DNA from: an uncultured Collinsella sp.
Lineage (GTDB): Bacteria > Actinomycetota > Coriobacteriia > Coriobacteriales > Coriobacteriaceae
Length of the DNA stretch: 61,919 nt
Assembly: GCA_900542945.1 (NCBI GenBank)
Contig: UQPI01000007.1
Coordinates: 1-61,919 of the forward strand
Direction: 5' to 3'
A program made the translations under genes and the position numbers. Positions 1 to 6,627 of this stretch are shown here, one piece after another (position 1 is the first letter of the stretch; every line of letters begins with the position of its first letter). The notes beneath the pieces are model-generated. The model was given only the letters and a program-made list of their open reading frames with translations, had not been told where the DNA came from and made no database searches.

Positions 1-236
1 GTGCGGCGGGGGTTCTTTCGTCCTGCGGAATGCGCTGGGAAGTTACCCCATGCGGCCAGCTGCGGGGTCTTTGTTGCGCTCGAGCAAGCAACCCAACATA
101 TATATCTGAATTTAAATGGGATGGGCGCTTTGTTGCGATGGGCCTTGAGAGACGGGCGGCACTTTGGGTAGGCTCGATGCCTTGGGGTGGAGCGGCGCCT
201 TGAGATGGGGGTTGCGCTTTGGGGCTGAGCGGGTAC

Positions 237-776
237 TTAGTTGAAGAGGGGCGCTATGGCTGAGAGGTAGTTTTTGGCTACGTTGGCTTTGTTGGCTTCG
301 AAGTTGTGCCAGGCCCACCATTGGACCATTCCTACGAAGCTTGAGGCTATGTGGTGTAGTAGGAAGCTTCGGTCCATGGTGGCGGCGGGGCCGTTTGGGT
401 CGGTGGGGACGGTTTCGGCTGCTCGTGACATGATGGTCTTGCGTAAGCAGTCGGCGAAGACGCGTGAACCGGCGCCGGCTACGAGGGCTCGTACGCCCTG
501 GCGGCGTTCCCAGAGGTTGTTGAGGATATGCTCGACTTGTACGAGCGGATCATCGAGCGGTGTGCCATCGTCGTCGAGGGCGTGGGTGCAGATGTCGCTC
601 ACGAGTTCGGACAGTAGGTCATCTTTGCTCTTGAAGAGGCCGTAGAACGTGGCCCGACCCACATGGGCGCGAGCGATGATGTCGCCGACGGTGATCTTGC
701 CGTAGTCCTCCTCGCGCAGGAGCTCGGAAAACGCCGTGACAATAGCGGCGCGGCTTTTTGCCTTGCGGGCATCCAT
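237..776 (-). CDS. TetR/AcrR-family transcriptional regulator
   Basis: A 179-residue protein with a TetR-type N-terminal DNA-binding domain at roughly residues 8-58, including the recognition-helix segment VGRATFYGLFKSKDDLL. The rest is a mostly helical ligand or dimer domain with no recognisable ligand signature. I start it at the ATG at 776 (MDARKAK) because the open frame upstream only overlaps larC in another frame. The start lies 2 bases after the larC stop, so it is probably translationally coupled and the last gene of larB-larC-tetR. It may control this unit, but no operator was identified. Family assignment is firm; the target is unknown. Confidence 0.85.
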   Translation of the reverse strand: MDARKAKSRAAIVTAFSELLREEDYGKITVGDIIARAHVGRATFYGLFKSKDDLLSELVSDICTHALDDDGTPLDDPLVQVEHILNNLWERRQGVRALVAGAGSRVFADCLRKTIMSRAAETVPTDPNGPAATMDRSFLLHHIASSFVGMVQWWAWHNFEANKANVAKNYLSAIAPLFN

Positions 777-778
777 GG

Positions 779-1696
779 CTATGCATCCACGTGAACGAGC
801 AGGCAGCGGAGCGTGCCGGAGCAGCCCTCGTAAGGGCGCTTGCCGGCACCGTAGCCGACGGCCTCGATGCGGTAGCGGGCTGGCAGGTGCTCGGACGTGC
901 GTAGTGCGGCGACGATGGCGGCACCCGTGGGCGTCACGAGCTCGCCGGCGACCGGTGCGGGCGTGAGGGCGATATTGCCCGCCTGGCACAGGTTGACGAC
1001 AGCGGGGACGGGAATGGGCATGAGACCGTGGGCACAGCGGATGGTGCCGTGACCCTCGGAGAGCGACTCGACCACGATGTCCTCAATACCAAGGTCATCG
1101 AGGCAGATGGCGACAGAGCAGACGTCGACGATGGAGTCGACGGCGCCCACCTCGTGGAACATGACGGTCTCGGGCGTTTTGCCGTGGGCCTTGGCCTCGG
1201 CGGCGGCGAGCGCGGTAAAGATGGCGATCGCGCGACGCTTGGCGCCATCGCTTAGCTGCGAGCCATCGATGATGGCGGTGACGTCCGCCAAAGAACGGTG
1301 GTGATGGCCGTGGGCGTGATGGTGACCCTCGTGGCCATGACCGTGGGCCTCATGGTCATGCTCGTGGCAGTGCTCGTGTTCATGCTCGCCATGATCATGA
1401 TGGTGGTGCTCATGCTCGTGCGTGTGCTCGGCAGGCGCTTCGTTGCCGTAGAGCCAGGCCATGTCGTGGTCGTGGTTCTCGAGCTCCTCTGCCAGCTGAA
1501 CGTCAAAGTCGCAGGCGTCGATGCCATGCTTGTTTGCGCGTGTAACGGCAATCTCAAAGCCGTCGACCGGCAGCGTGGCGAGCTGCTCGCGCAGATGCTT
1601 CTCGCTGGCGCCCAGGTCGAGCAGGGCCGCGACGGTCATATCGCCGCTGATGCCCGAGGTGCCGTCGATGATAAGCGTGTGCTGATGGTTGGACAT
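779..1696 (-). CDS. larC: Nickel-pincer cofactor biosynthesis protein LarC, N-terminal (LarC1) part only
   Basis: LarC inserts nickel into the pincer cofactor used by lactate racemase and related LarA enzymes. The N-terminus (IIDGTSGISGDM) and the GAVDSIVD and PTGAAIVAAL segments are typical of LarC. Residues about 90-135 are a His/Glu/Asp-rich stretch fitting nickel binding. The protein is 305 residues, of which about 45 are the His-rich insert, and it stops after the GYGAGKR segment that normally ends the LarC1 part. The C-terminal LarC2 domain is absent: the next codons belong to tetR. In some bacteria LarC1 and LarC2 are joined by frameshifting, but here neither shifted frame would read LarC2. 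It follows larB by 10 bases. Function of a LarC1-only protein is uncertain. Confidence 0.85.
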   Translation of the reverse strand: MSNHQHTLIIDGTSGISGDMTVAALLDLGASEKHLREQLATLPVDGFEIAVTRANKHGIDACDFDVQLAEELENHDHDMAWLYGNEAPAEHTHEHEHHHHDHGEHEHEHCHEHDHEAHGHGHEGHHHAHGHHHRSLADVTAIIDGSQLSDGAKRRAIAIFTALAAAEAKAHGKTPETVMFHEVGAVDSIVDVCSVAICLDDLGIEDIVVESLSEGHGTIRCAHGLMPIPVPAVVNLCQAGNIALTPAPVAGELVTPTGAAIVAALRTSEHLPARYRIEAVGYGAGKRPYEGCSGTLRCLLVHVDA

Positions 1697-1706
1697 GAAA
1701 TGCTCC

Positions 1707-2489
1707 TTAGCGGGCGCAGGACGTGCCGGCGCTCAGATGATTGATAAGACTTGCCTGATAGGCGGCGCCAAAGCCGTTGTCGATATTGACGACCGAAACG
1801 CCGCTGGCGCAGGAGTTGAGCATGGCGAGCAGTGCGGCCATGCCGCCAAAGTTCGCGCCATAGCCCACGCTGGTGGGGACGGCGATGACCGGACAGCTCA
1901 CAAGGCCTCCGATGACGCTCGCCAGGGCGCCCTCCATGCCGGCGATGGCGATGACCACCTGCGCCTGGGCAAGTTCCTCAGCATGAGCGAGCAGGCGGTG
2001 CAGGCCGGCGACACCCACGTCGTAGAGGCGATCGACCTCGTTGCCGTAGAACTCGGCCGTCAACGCGGCTTCCTCGGCAACGGGCAGGTCGCTCGTGCCG
2101 GCGCAGGCGACGACGATGCGTCCGTTGCCGTTGGGGGAGGGCTTGCCACCCACCAGGGCGAGCTGGGCGTCCGGGACATATCCCAGGTCGATGCCGTTGC
2201 CGAGGAGCTCCGAGGTGCGGGCTGCCTTTTCGTCGTCCAGGCGCGTGACCAGGATGCGCTCCTGGCCGGCATCGAGTAATGCTTTGATAATGGCGGCAAT
2301 TTGCTCGGCGGTTTTACCGGCGCCGTAGACAACTTCGCCGGCTCCCTGGCGCACCCCGCGCGAAAGGTCTAGCTGCGCAAAGCCCAAATCGGCGGTCGGA
2401 GCCGTCTGGATGCGCGTGAGGGCGTCGGCAGGGGTGACTGCTCCGCCGGCAACATCGCTCAGCAGCTGCTCTAGATCTCGCTTATCCAT
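1707..2489 (-). CDS. larB: Nickel-pincer cofactor biosynthesis protein LarB (pyridinium-3,5-biscarboxylic acid mononucleotide synthase)
   Basis: LarB carboxylates and hydrolyses nicotinic acid adenine dinucleotide in the first step of nickel-pincer nucleotide synthesis. The 260-residue product has an N-terminal helical segment and a C-terminal PurE/AIR-carboxylase-like domain (about residues 120-250) with the segments VACAGTSDLPVAEEAA, GMEGALASVIGGL and PTSVGYGANFGG. I chose the ATG at 2489 (MDKRDLEQ), with AAGGGAAC just upstream; an in-frame ATG 33 bases earlier has no ribosome site. It is first in larB-larC-tetR. LarE and LarA are not in the window. Confidence 0.93.
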   Translation of the reverse strand: MDKRDLEQLLSDVAGGAVTPADALTRIQTAPTADLGFAQLDLSRGVRQGAGEVVYGAGKTAEQIAAIIKALLDAGQERILVTRLDDEKAARTSELLGNGIDLGYVPDAQLALVGGKPSPNGNGRIVVACAGTSDLPVAEEAALTAEFYGNEVDRLYDVGVAGLHRLLAHAEELAQAQVVIAIAGMEGALASVIGGLVSCPVIAVPTSVGYGANFGGMAALLAMLNSCASGVSVVNIDNGFGAAYQASLINHLSAGTSCAR

Positions 2490-2603
2490 ATATGTTCCCT
2501 TCGACGGCGCAAAGTTTAGCACTCAAAGGGTATGTTTCCGAACACTAAGACAGAATTGTTCGGAAACTATAGGACAGACTGATTCAATTGCTAGACGGAT
2601 TGG

Positions 2604-3239
2604 CTAGTCGCGCAGGATGATGTCCATGGCGAGCATCAGATTGCGCTCGTCGATGGCAAACGGGGCGGCCTCGCGCGTCTTGGGCTTGGCACAAAACGCG
2701 ATGCCCGTGCCCGCGGCCTGAATCATGGGGATGTCGTTGGCGCCGTCGCCGATCGCGACGGTATGGGCCATGTCGACACCGCACTCGACTGCCCAGTCCA
2801 GCAGCTGAACGAGCTTGGACTCCTTGGTCACAATGTCTGCCGCCAGCTTGCCGGTGAGCTTGCCGTCCACGACCTCCAGACGATTGGCCAGGCAAAAATC
2901 GATGCCCGCAGCGGCCACGATCTTGTCGGCGACCTCGTGGAAGCCGCCGCTCACCACGCCGACCTTCCAGCCCTTGCTGTGCGCCGAGCGCACAAGCTCC
3001 AACGCGCCGGAGGTAAATGACACGCGCTCAAAGGTGCGCTCGAACACGCTCTCGTCCAGGCCGGCGAGCAGCCCCACGCGCTCCTCGAGCGCCTGCTTAA
3101 AGTCAAGCTCGCCGCGCATGGCGCGTTCGGTGATCTGTGCCACCTGCTCGCCCACGCCGGCCTCTTCGCCCAACAGGTCGATGACCTCCTGGTTGATGAG
3201 CGTGGAGTCGATATCCATAACGATGAGGCGTGCAGTCAT
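2604..3239 (-). CDS. serB: Phosphoserine phosphatase SerB
   Basis: Hydrolyses O-phosphoserine to serine, the last step of the phosphorylated serine pathway, in the cytoplasm. The 211-residue HAD protein has motif I MDIDSTL, with nucleophile Asp9 and Asp11, motif II VVSGG near residue 93, and motif III/IV KxxxL followed by GDGANDIPM near residue 163. It lacks the N-terminal ACT domain found in some SerB proteins, matching the short bacterial form. Start at 3239 (MTARLIV) is supported by GAAAGG upstream. It is divergent from aspS and 115 bases upstream of larB on the same strand. Confidence 0.93.
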   Translation of the reverse strand: MTARLIVMDIDSTLINQEVIDLLGEEAGVGEQVAQITERAMRGELDFKQALEERVGLLAGLDESVFERTFERVSFTSGALELVRSAHSKGWKVGVVSGGFHEVADKIVAAAGIDFCLANRLEVVDGKLTGKLAADIVTKESKLVQLLDWAVECGVDMAHTVAIGDGANDIPMIQAAGTGIAFCAKPKTREAAPFAIDERNLMLAMDIILRD

Positions 3240-3383
3240 GGCGGGCCTTTCCGAGTGCTGTTTTATTGGGGCATATTGTCGCACGTGACGAGCGCGGGCG
3301 GGTGTCGCGGCGCGTCAATTGTTTCGTCTCCGTCAAGTCTTTGGGCAGGAGCCACTTTTTCGCGGCACATCGACGCGAGTGCG

Positions 3384-3487
3384 ATAAGATAGAACGCCAT
3401 GTCTGGCTGCGCGGTTTACGCATGCTGGGCAAATCTGTACGACGCCGCCCGGAACGACACGGGGCGGCACAGATCCATAAAGGAGGA
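3384..3487 (+). promoter_or_regulatory. aspS promoter-leader with hairpin
   Basis: The 256-base divergent gap between serB and aspS holds an extended -10-like TGCGATAAGAT at 3380-3390. Further on is a strong hairpin: ATCTGT (3433-3438) pairs with ACAGAT (3469-3474), and GCCGCCC (3444-3450) pairs with GGGCGGC (3462-3468). It ends six bases before the ribosome site AAAGGAGG (3480-3487). There is no T-box signature and no U-run, so this is not recognisably a T-box or terminator. A role in translation control is a guess. Confidence 0.4.
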
Positions 3488-3495
3488 TCACTGGT

Positions 3496-5283
3496 ATGAG
3501 CCAGACCCGTCCCATCGATGAGCATTCCATGCACACCCGTACCTGCGGCGAGCTTCGCTTCGAGAACGTGGGCGAAGAGGTCACCCTCACCGGTTGGGTG
3601 AGCCGTCGCCGCGACCACGGCGGCCTTATCTTCTGCGACCTTCGCGACCGTGAGGGCATCACGCAGCTCACCTTCGACCCCGAGCACTCCGACGGCGACG
3701 CCTTTAAGATCGCCGAGACCATGCGTCCCGAGTGGCCCATCAAGATTCACGGCGTCGTGCGCGCCCGTGGCGAGGAGACCACCAACACCAAGCTCGCCAC
3801 CGGCGAGATCGAGGTCCTGACCGACCACGCCGAGGTGCTCAACACGTCCGTCACCCCGCCGTTCCAGATCGAGGACGGCATCGAGACCAGCGAGGACACC
3901 CGCCTGCGCTATCGCTATCTGGACCTTCGTCGTCCCGAGATGATGGCCAACCTCAAGCTGCGCTCCGACTTTACCTTTGCCATTCGCGAGGCGCTGCACA
4001 ACCGTGAGTTCATGGAGGTCGAGACGCCCTCCCTGTTCAAGTCCACGCCCGAGGGCGCCCGCGACTTCATCGTCCCCAGCCGCATCCAGCCGGGCAACTT
4101 CTACGCCCTGCCGCAGTCCCCGCAGCTCCTGAAGCAGCTGCTTATGGTCGGTGGCGTCGAGCGCTACTATCAGGTTGCCAAGTGCTTCCGCGACGAGGAC
4201 TTGCGTGCCGACCGTCAGCCCGAGTTCACCCAGGTCGATATCGAGATGTCCTTCGTGGACCAGAACGACGTTATGAGCGCGCTCGAAGAGGTTCTTGCCG
4301 ATGCCTTCGGCCGCATGGGTGTCGAGATGCCCACGCCGCTGCGTCGCATGAACTACTGGGAGGCCATGGACACCTATGGCTCCGACAAGCCCGATACCCG
4401 CTATGGCATGCACTTGGTCGACCTGACCGACATCTTCGCCAACTCCAAGTTCAAGGTCTTTGCGACCGCCGCAAACGAGGAGGGCTCTGTCGTCAAGGCC
4501 ATCAACGCCAAGGGCGCCGGTGCCTGGGCTCGCGCCAAGATCGATAAGCTTGCCGGCGTGGCTTCCACGTTTGGCGCCAAGGGCCTGGCCTGGATCGCAT
4601 TCCGCGAGGACGGCTCCATCAACAGCCCCATCGTCAAGTTCTTCTCGGACGAGGAGATGGCCGCCCTGCGCGAGCGCATGGACGTCGAGCCCGGCGACCT
4701 TGTGATGTTCGCCGCCGGCCCGCGCCTGCTCTCCGACGAGATCCTGGGCGGCATGCGTTCCCACATGGCTAACGCGCTCGAGATCAAGCGCGAGGGCCAC
4801 GACTTCCTGTGGGTCGTCAACTTCCCGCTGTTCCACTGGGACGAGGACCGCAAGGCCTATGCAGCCGAGCATCAGCCCTTCACCCTGCCGACCGAGACCG
4901 ACATCGCCAAGATCGAGGCAGATCCGCTGGCAGCCGGCTCTTGCACCTACGACTTTGTCATGGACGGCTTTGAGGCCGGTGGCGGCGGTATGCGTATCCA
5001 CAACGCCGAGATGCAGATGTCCATGCTCAAGCTTCTGGGCTTTACCGAGGAGCGCGCCGAGTCTCAGTTCGGCTTCCTCATGGAGGCGCTCAAGTTTGGT
5101 GCGCCCCCGATGGGCGGTTTCGCTCTGGGCCTGGACCGCGTGTGCATGCTGCTCACCGGCTCCGACTCCATTCGCGACGTCATGGCGTTCCCCAAGACGG
5201 CCAGCGGCTCCGACCTCATGTCGGGCGCCCCGAGTGCCGTTTCCGGCGCCCAGCTCAAGGACGTCAGCCTGCGCTTGATGTAG
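3496..5283 (+). CDS. aspS: Aspartyl-tRNA synthetase
   Basis: Charges tRNA with aspartate. The 595-residue length and domain order fit the bacterial-type enzyme: an N-terminal OB-fold anticodon-binding domain (about 1-120, with GWVSRRRDHGGLIFCDLRD), class II catalytic core with motif 2 (FRDEDLRADRQPEFTQ, near residues 232-247), an inserted GAD domain (about 300-430), and motif 3 (GFALGLDR, near 545). Start at 3496 follows AAAGGAGGATC. Single transcription unit ending in a clear terminator. Whether it is discriminating (Asp only) or also charges tRNA-Asn cannot be told from the sequence. Confidence 0.97.
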   Translation: MSQTRPIDEHSMHTRTCGELRFENVGEEVTLTGWVSRRRDHGGLIFCDLRDREGITQLTFDPEHSDGDAFKIAETMRPEWPIKIHGVVRARGEETTNTKLATGEIEVLTDHAEVLNTSVTPPFQIEDGIETSEDTRLRYRYLDLRRPEMMANLKLRSDFTFAIREALHNREFMEVETPSLFKSTPEGARDFIVPSRIQPGNFYALPQSPQLLKQLLMVGGVERYYQVAKCFRDEDLRADRQPEFTQVDIEMSFVDQNDVMSALEEVLADAFGRMGVEMPTPLRRMNYWEAMDTYGSDKPDTRYGMHLVDLTDIFANSKFKVFATAANEEGSVVKAINAKGAGAWARAKIDKLAGVASTFGAKGLAWIAFREDGSINSPIVKFFSDEEMAALRERMDVEPGDLVMFAAGPRLLSDEILGGMRSHMANALEIKREGHDFLWVVNFPLFHWDEDRKAYAAEHQPFTLPTETDIAKIEADPLAAGSCTYDFVMDGFEAGGGGMRIHNAEMQMSMLKLLGFTEERAESQFGFLMEALKFGAPPMGGFALGLDRVCMLLTGSDSIRDVMAFPKTASGSDLMSGAPSAVSGAQLKDVSLRLM

Positions 5284-5308
5284 GCGAGCGGCCACAAATT
5301 GCTTGCAA

Positions 5309-5341
5309 CGAGGGAAGGACGTGTGCCTTCCCTCGTTTTTT
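5309..5341 (+). terminator. Rho-independent terminator after aspS
   Basis: A ten-base stem CGAGGGAAGG/CCTTCCCTCG with a short loop, followed directly by six T. It lies 26 bases after the aspS stop. Confidence 0.9.
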
Positions 5342-5515
5342 ATGCGCGGGCGTTGCGAGGGCATAGGTTGACCGGACGTGGCGGAAACTGTGTCCCATCG
5401 TTGACGCTCGAAGTGGGATGCGGTTTCCATCCCGCCCTCAACAAGCATCTAACGCTACAATAACTACCACGTGGCTGGGTTTGCCGGCCGAATGTGCGAC
5501 GTCGTGGGAGGGGAC

Positions 5516-5764
5516 ATGGTCGAGTTTACAAAGACGATTAAAGATCCGTTGGGATTGCATGCCCGCCCGGTTGCGCTGCTCTATGACATTATTGCCAAGC
5601 ATCGTAGCAACGTATCGGTCAGCATCGGCGATCGCCATACCGACGGCCGCGATGTGATGGGGCTCATGGCTCTCTACGGCGAATGTGGCGAAGACATCGT
5701 GTTCCGCGTTTCGGGCGTGGATGAGGCCTCCTGCGTCACGTCGATCAGAAACCTCTCGCTTTAA
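5516..5764 (+). CDS. ptsH: HPr-family phosphocarrier protein with Asp at position 46
   Basis: Small 82-residue phosphocarrier of the PTS. The active-site segment LGLHARPVA puts the phosphorylatable histidine at position 15, as in canonical HPr. Aligning without gaps to the regulatory site of Firmicute HPr (K-S46-I-M-G) gives R-D46-V-M-G, so the serine that HPr kinase phosphorylates is an aspartate. The C-terminus is slightly shorter than the usual 87-88 residues. I start at ATG 5516 (MVEFTKT) after GGGAGGGGAC. It stands alone between terminators, with no Enzyme I in the window. Confidence 0.88.
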   Translation: MVEFTKTIKDPLGLHARPVALLYDIIAKHRSNVSVSIGDRHTDGRDVMGLMALYGECGEDIVFRVSGVDEASCVTSIRNLSL

Positions 5765-5817
5765 CCGCAATAATGTGGCAAAGGGGCAGCCCCCTCTGTT
5801 GCATAAATTGGTATGAC

Positions 5818-5857
5818 AAGGCACCGCAAAGAGACAGTCTTTGCGGTGCCTTCTTTG
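5818..5857 (+). terminator. Rho-independent terminator after the HPr gene
   Basis: Perfect 15-base stem (5818-5832 with 5838-5852) around the loop GACAG, followed by a T-rich tail. The A-rich left flank would also let it act on the other strand. Confidence 0.88.
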
Positions 5858-5903
5858 TTTCATATAGGAAACTTTTTCGAAATCTGAATGGGGACCCTTT
5901 CCA

Positions 5904-5957
5904 AAAAGTTAACCACGTGTTAGTTTACTAAAGCGAACATAGGCGTGGTTAACTTTT
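5904..5957. promoter_or_regulatory. Long palindromic operator upstream of feoA
   Basis: Perfect 14-base inverted arms, AAAAGTTAACCACG (5904-5917) and CGTGGTTAACTTTT (5944-5957), enclose a second small palindrome, TTAGTTTACTAA (5920-5931). It lies 42 bases before feoA in AT-rich DNA where the promoter must be. The half-site GTGGTTAACT recurs at 9107-9116, just before the FeoB-partner gene. Position and recurrence suggest an iron-responsive operator (Fur or DtxR type); which regulator binds is not shown. Confidence 0.6.
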
Positions 5958-5999
5958 ACCGCGTCGATGTTGAGGACGAACTGACGTTAGGAGCCACTC

Positions 6000-6242
6000 A
6001 TGTCTTGCGGACCGCAGATGCCGGCAATGCCGCTTTCGATGGTAAAAGCGGGCGAAACCGTGCGCGTGTCTCGTGTAAAGGGCAATGAGGATATGAAGCA
6101 CCACCTTAAGGACCTCGGCTTTGTCGAGGGCAACGAAATCCACGTGGTGAGCTCGAGTGGCGCCAATATCATCGTCACCGTGCTGGGCGCACGCTTTGGC
6201 ATCGATTCCAAGGTTGCCATGCACATCATGACCGTCGGTTAG
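6000..6242 (+). CDS. feoA: FeoA-family ferrous iron transport protein (first copy)
   Basis: An 80-residue SH3-like FeoA protein that would act on the cytoplasmic face of the FeoB ferrous iron permease. Segments LSMVKAGETVRVSRVKG and HLKDLGFVEGNEIHVV match the FeoA pattern (hydrophobic start, R-L-x-x-L-G-F/L). It is the first gene after the palindromic operator and is followed 40 bases later by a second feoA and then feoB. Two separate FeoA proteins preceding one FeoB is a recognised arrangement. The N-terminal MSCGPQMP extension contains one Cys of unknown meaning. Confidence 0.9.
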   Translation: MSCGPQMPAMPLSMVKAGETVRVSRVKGNEDMKHHLKDLGFVEGNEIHVVSSSGANIIVTVLGARFGIDSKVAMHIMTVG

Positions 6243-6282
6243 TCGACGGTATTTCTGTACGCACTGAAAGGGGGACAAGTAA

Positions 6283-6504
6283 ATGAAGACGTTGGGTGAC
6301 GTTAAGGTGGGCGAGAGCTCCACCATCGTCAAGCTTCACGGTGAGGGTGCGCTTCGCCGCCACCTTATGGACCTGGGGCTCATCAAGGGCACTTCGTTCA
6401 AGGTCGTGAAAGTTGCACCGCTCGGTGATCCGGTCGAGATCAACGTGCGCGGCTACGAGCTTTCCATCCGCAAGGAGGAGGCCGCCGTCGTCGAGGTTCA
6501 GTAA
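6283..6504 (+). CDS. feoA: FeoA-family ferrous iron transport protein (second copy)
   Basis: A 73-residue FeoA-domain protein starting MKTLGDVKVG, with RRHLMDLGLIKGTSFKVVKVAPLGDP, the classic FeoA core, and a C-terminal YELSIRKEEA strand. The start follows GAAAGGGGGAC. It is closer to canonical FeoA than the copy upstream. A 123-base gap with a DtxR-like palindrome separates it from feoB, so feoB may also have its own control point. Confidence 0.93.
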   Translation: MKTLGDVKVGESSTIVKLHGEGALRRHLMDLGLIKGTSFKVVKVAPLGDPVEINVRGYELSIRKEEAAVVEVQ

Positions 6505-6535
6505 GGACTCGCGATGTATATTTCTGCAGATAAAG

Positions 6536-6554
6536 TTAGGTTTTTCTAACTTAA
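6536..6554. promoter_or_regulatory. DtxR/IdeR-like box between feoA and feoB
   Basis: The 19 bases TTAGGTTTTTCTAACTTAA match 15 of 19 positions of the known IdeR/DtxR iron-box consensus as I recall it (TTAGGTTAGGCTAACCTAA). An AAGTTAG/CTAACTT inverted repeat surrounds it. It lies 73 bases upstream of feoB. No DtxR-family gene is in the window. Confidence 0.5.
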
Positions 6555-6627
6555 ATTTGCAATGTTGAAGCACATTATCCAGCCCGTGCGGAGAAAGCAG
6601 CGCGGGCACACAAGGAAGAAGGATTGA

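Noticed and set aside
770..785. Programmed frameshift at the end of larC to add LarC2
   Set aside because: Reading on in the alternative frame enters tetR, not a LarC2-like sequence; no slippery site was seen.
1298..1744. Plus-strand hydrophobic frame over larC
   Set aside because: Its Val/Met/Leu-rich translation comes from reading the His-codon repeats of larC backwards; it has no ribosome site of its own.
3384..3495. aspS leader considered as a T-box riboswitch
   Set aside because: The conserved T-box sequence and the terminator/antiterminator pair are not present.
3103..5448. Very long open frame (781 codons) on the minus strand across aspS
   Set aside because: It is an antisense shadow of a GC-rich gene; aspS on the plus strand has all family motifs and the antisense product has no recognisable domain. 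The same holds for the long antisense frames over feoB (6226-9006), the second pilin (57665-59917) and the OYE gene.
6000..6504. First feoA considered as a decayed duplicate
   Set aside because: Both copies are full length with good starts and intact FeoA motifs; double feoA genes are known in working feo operons.
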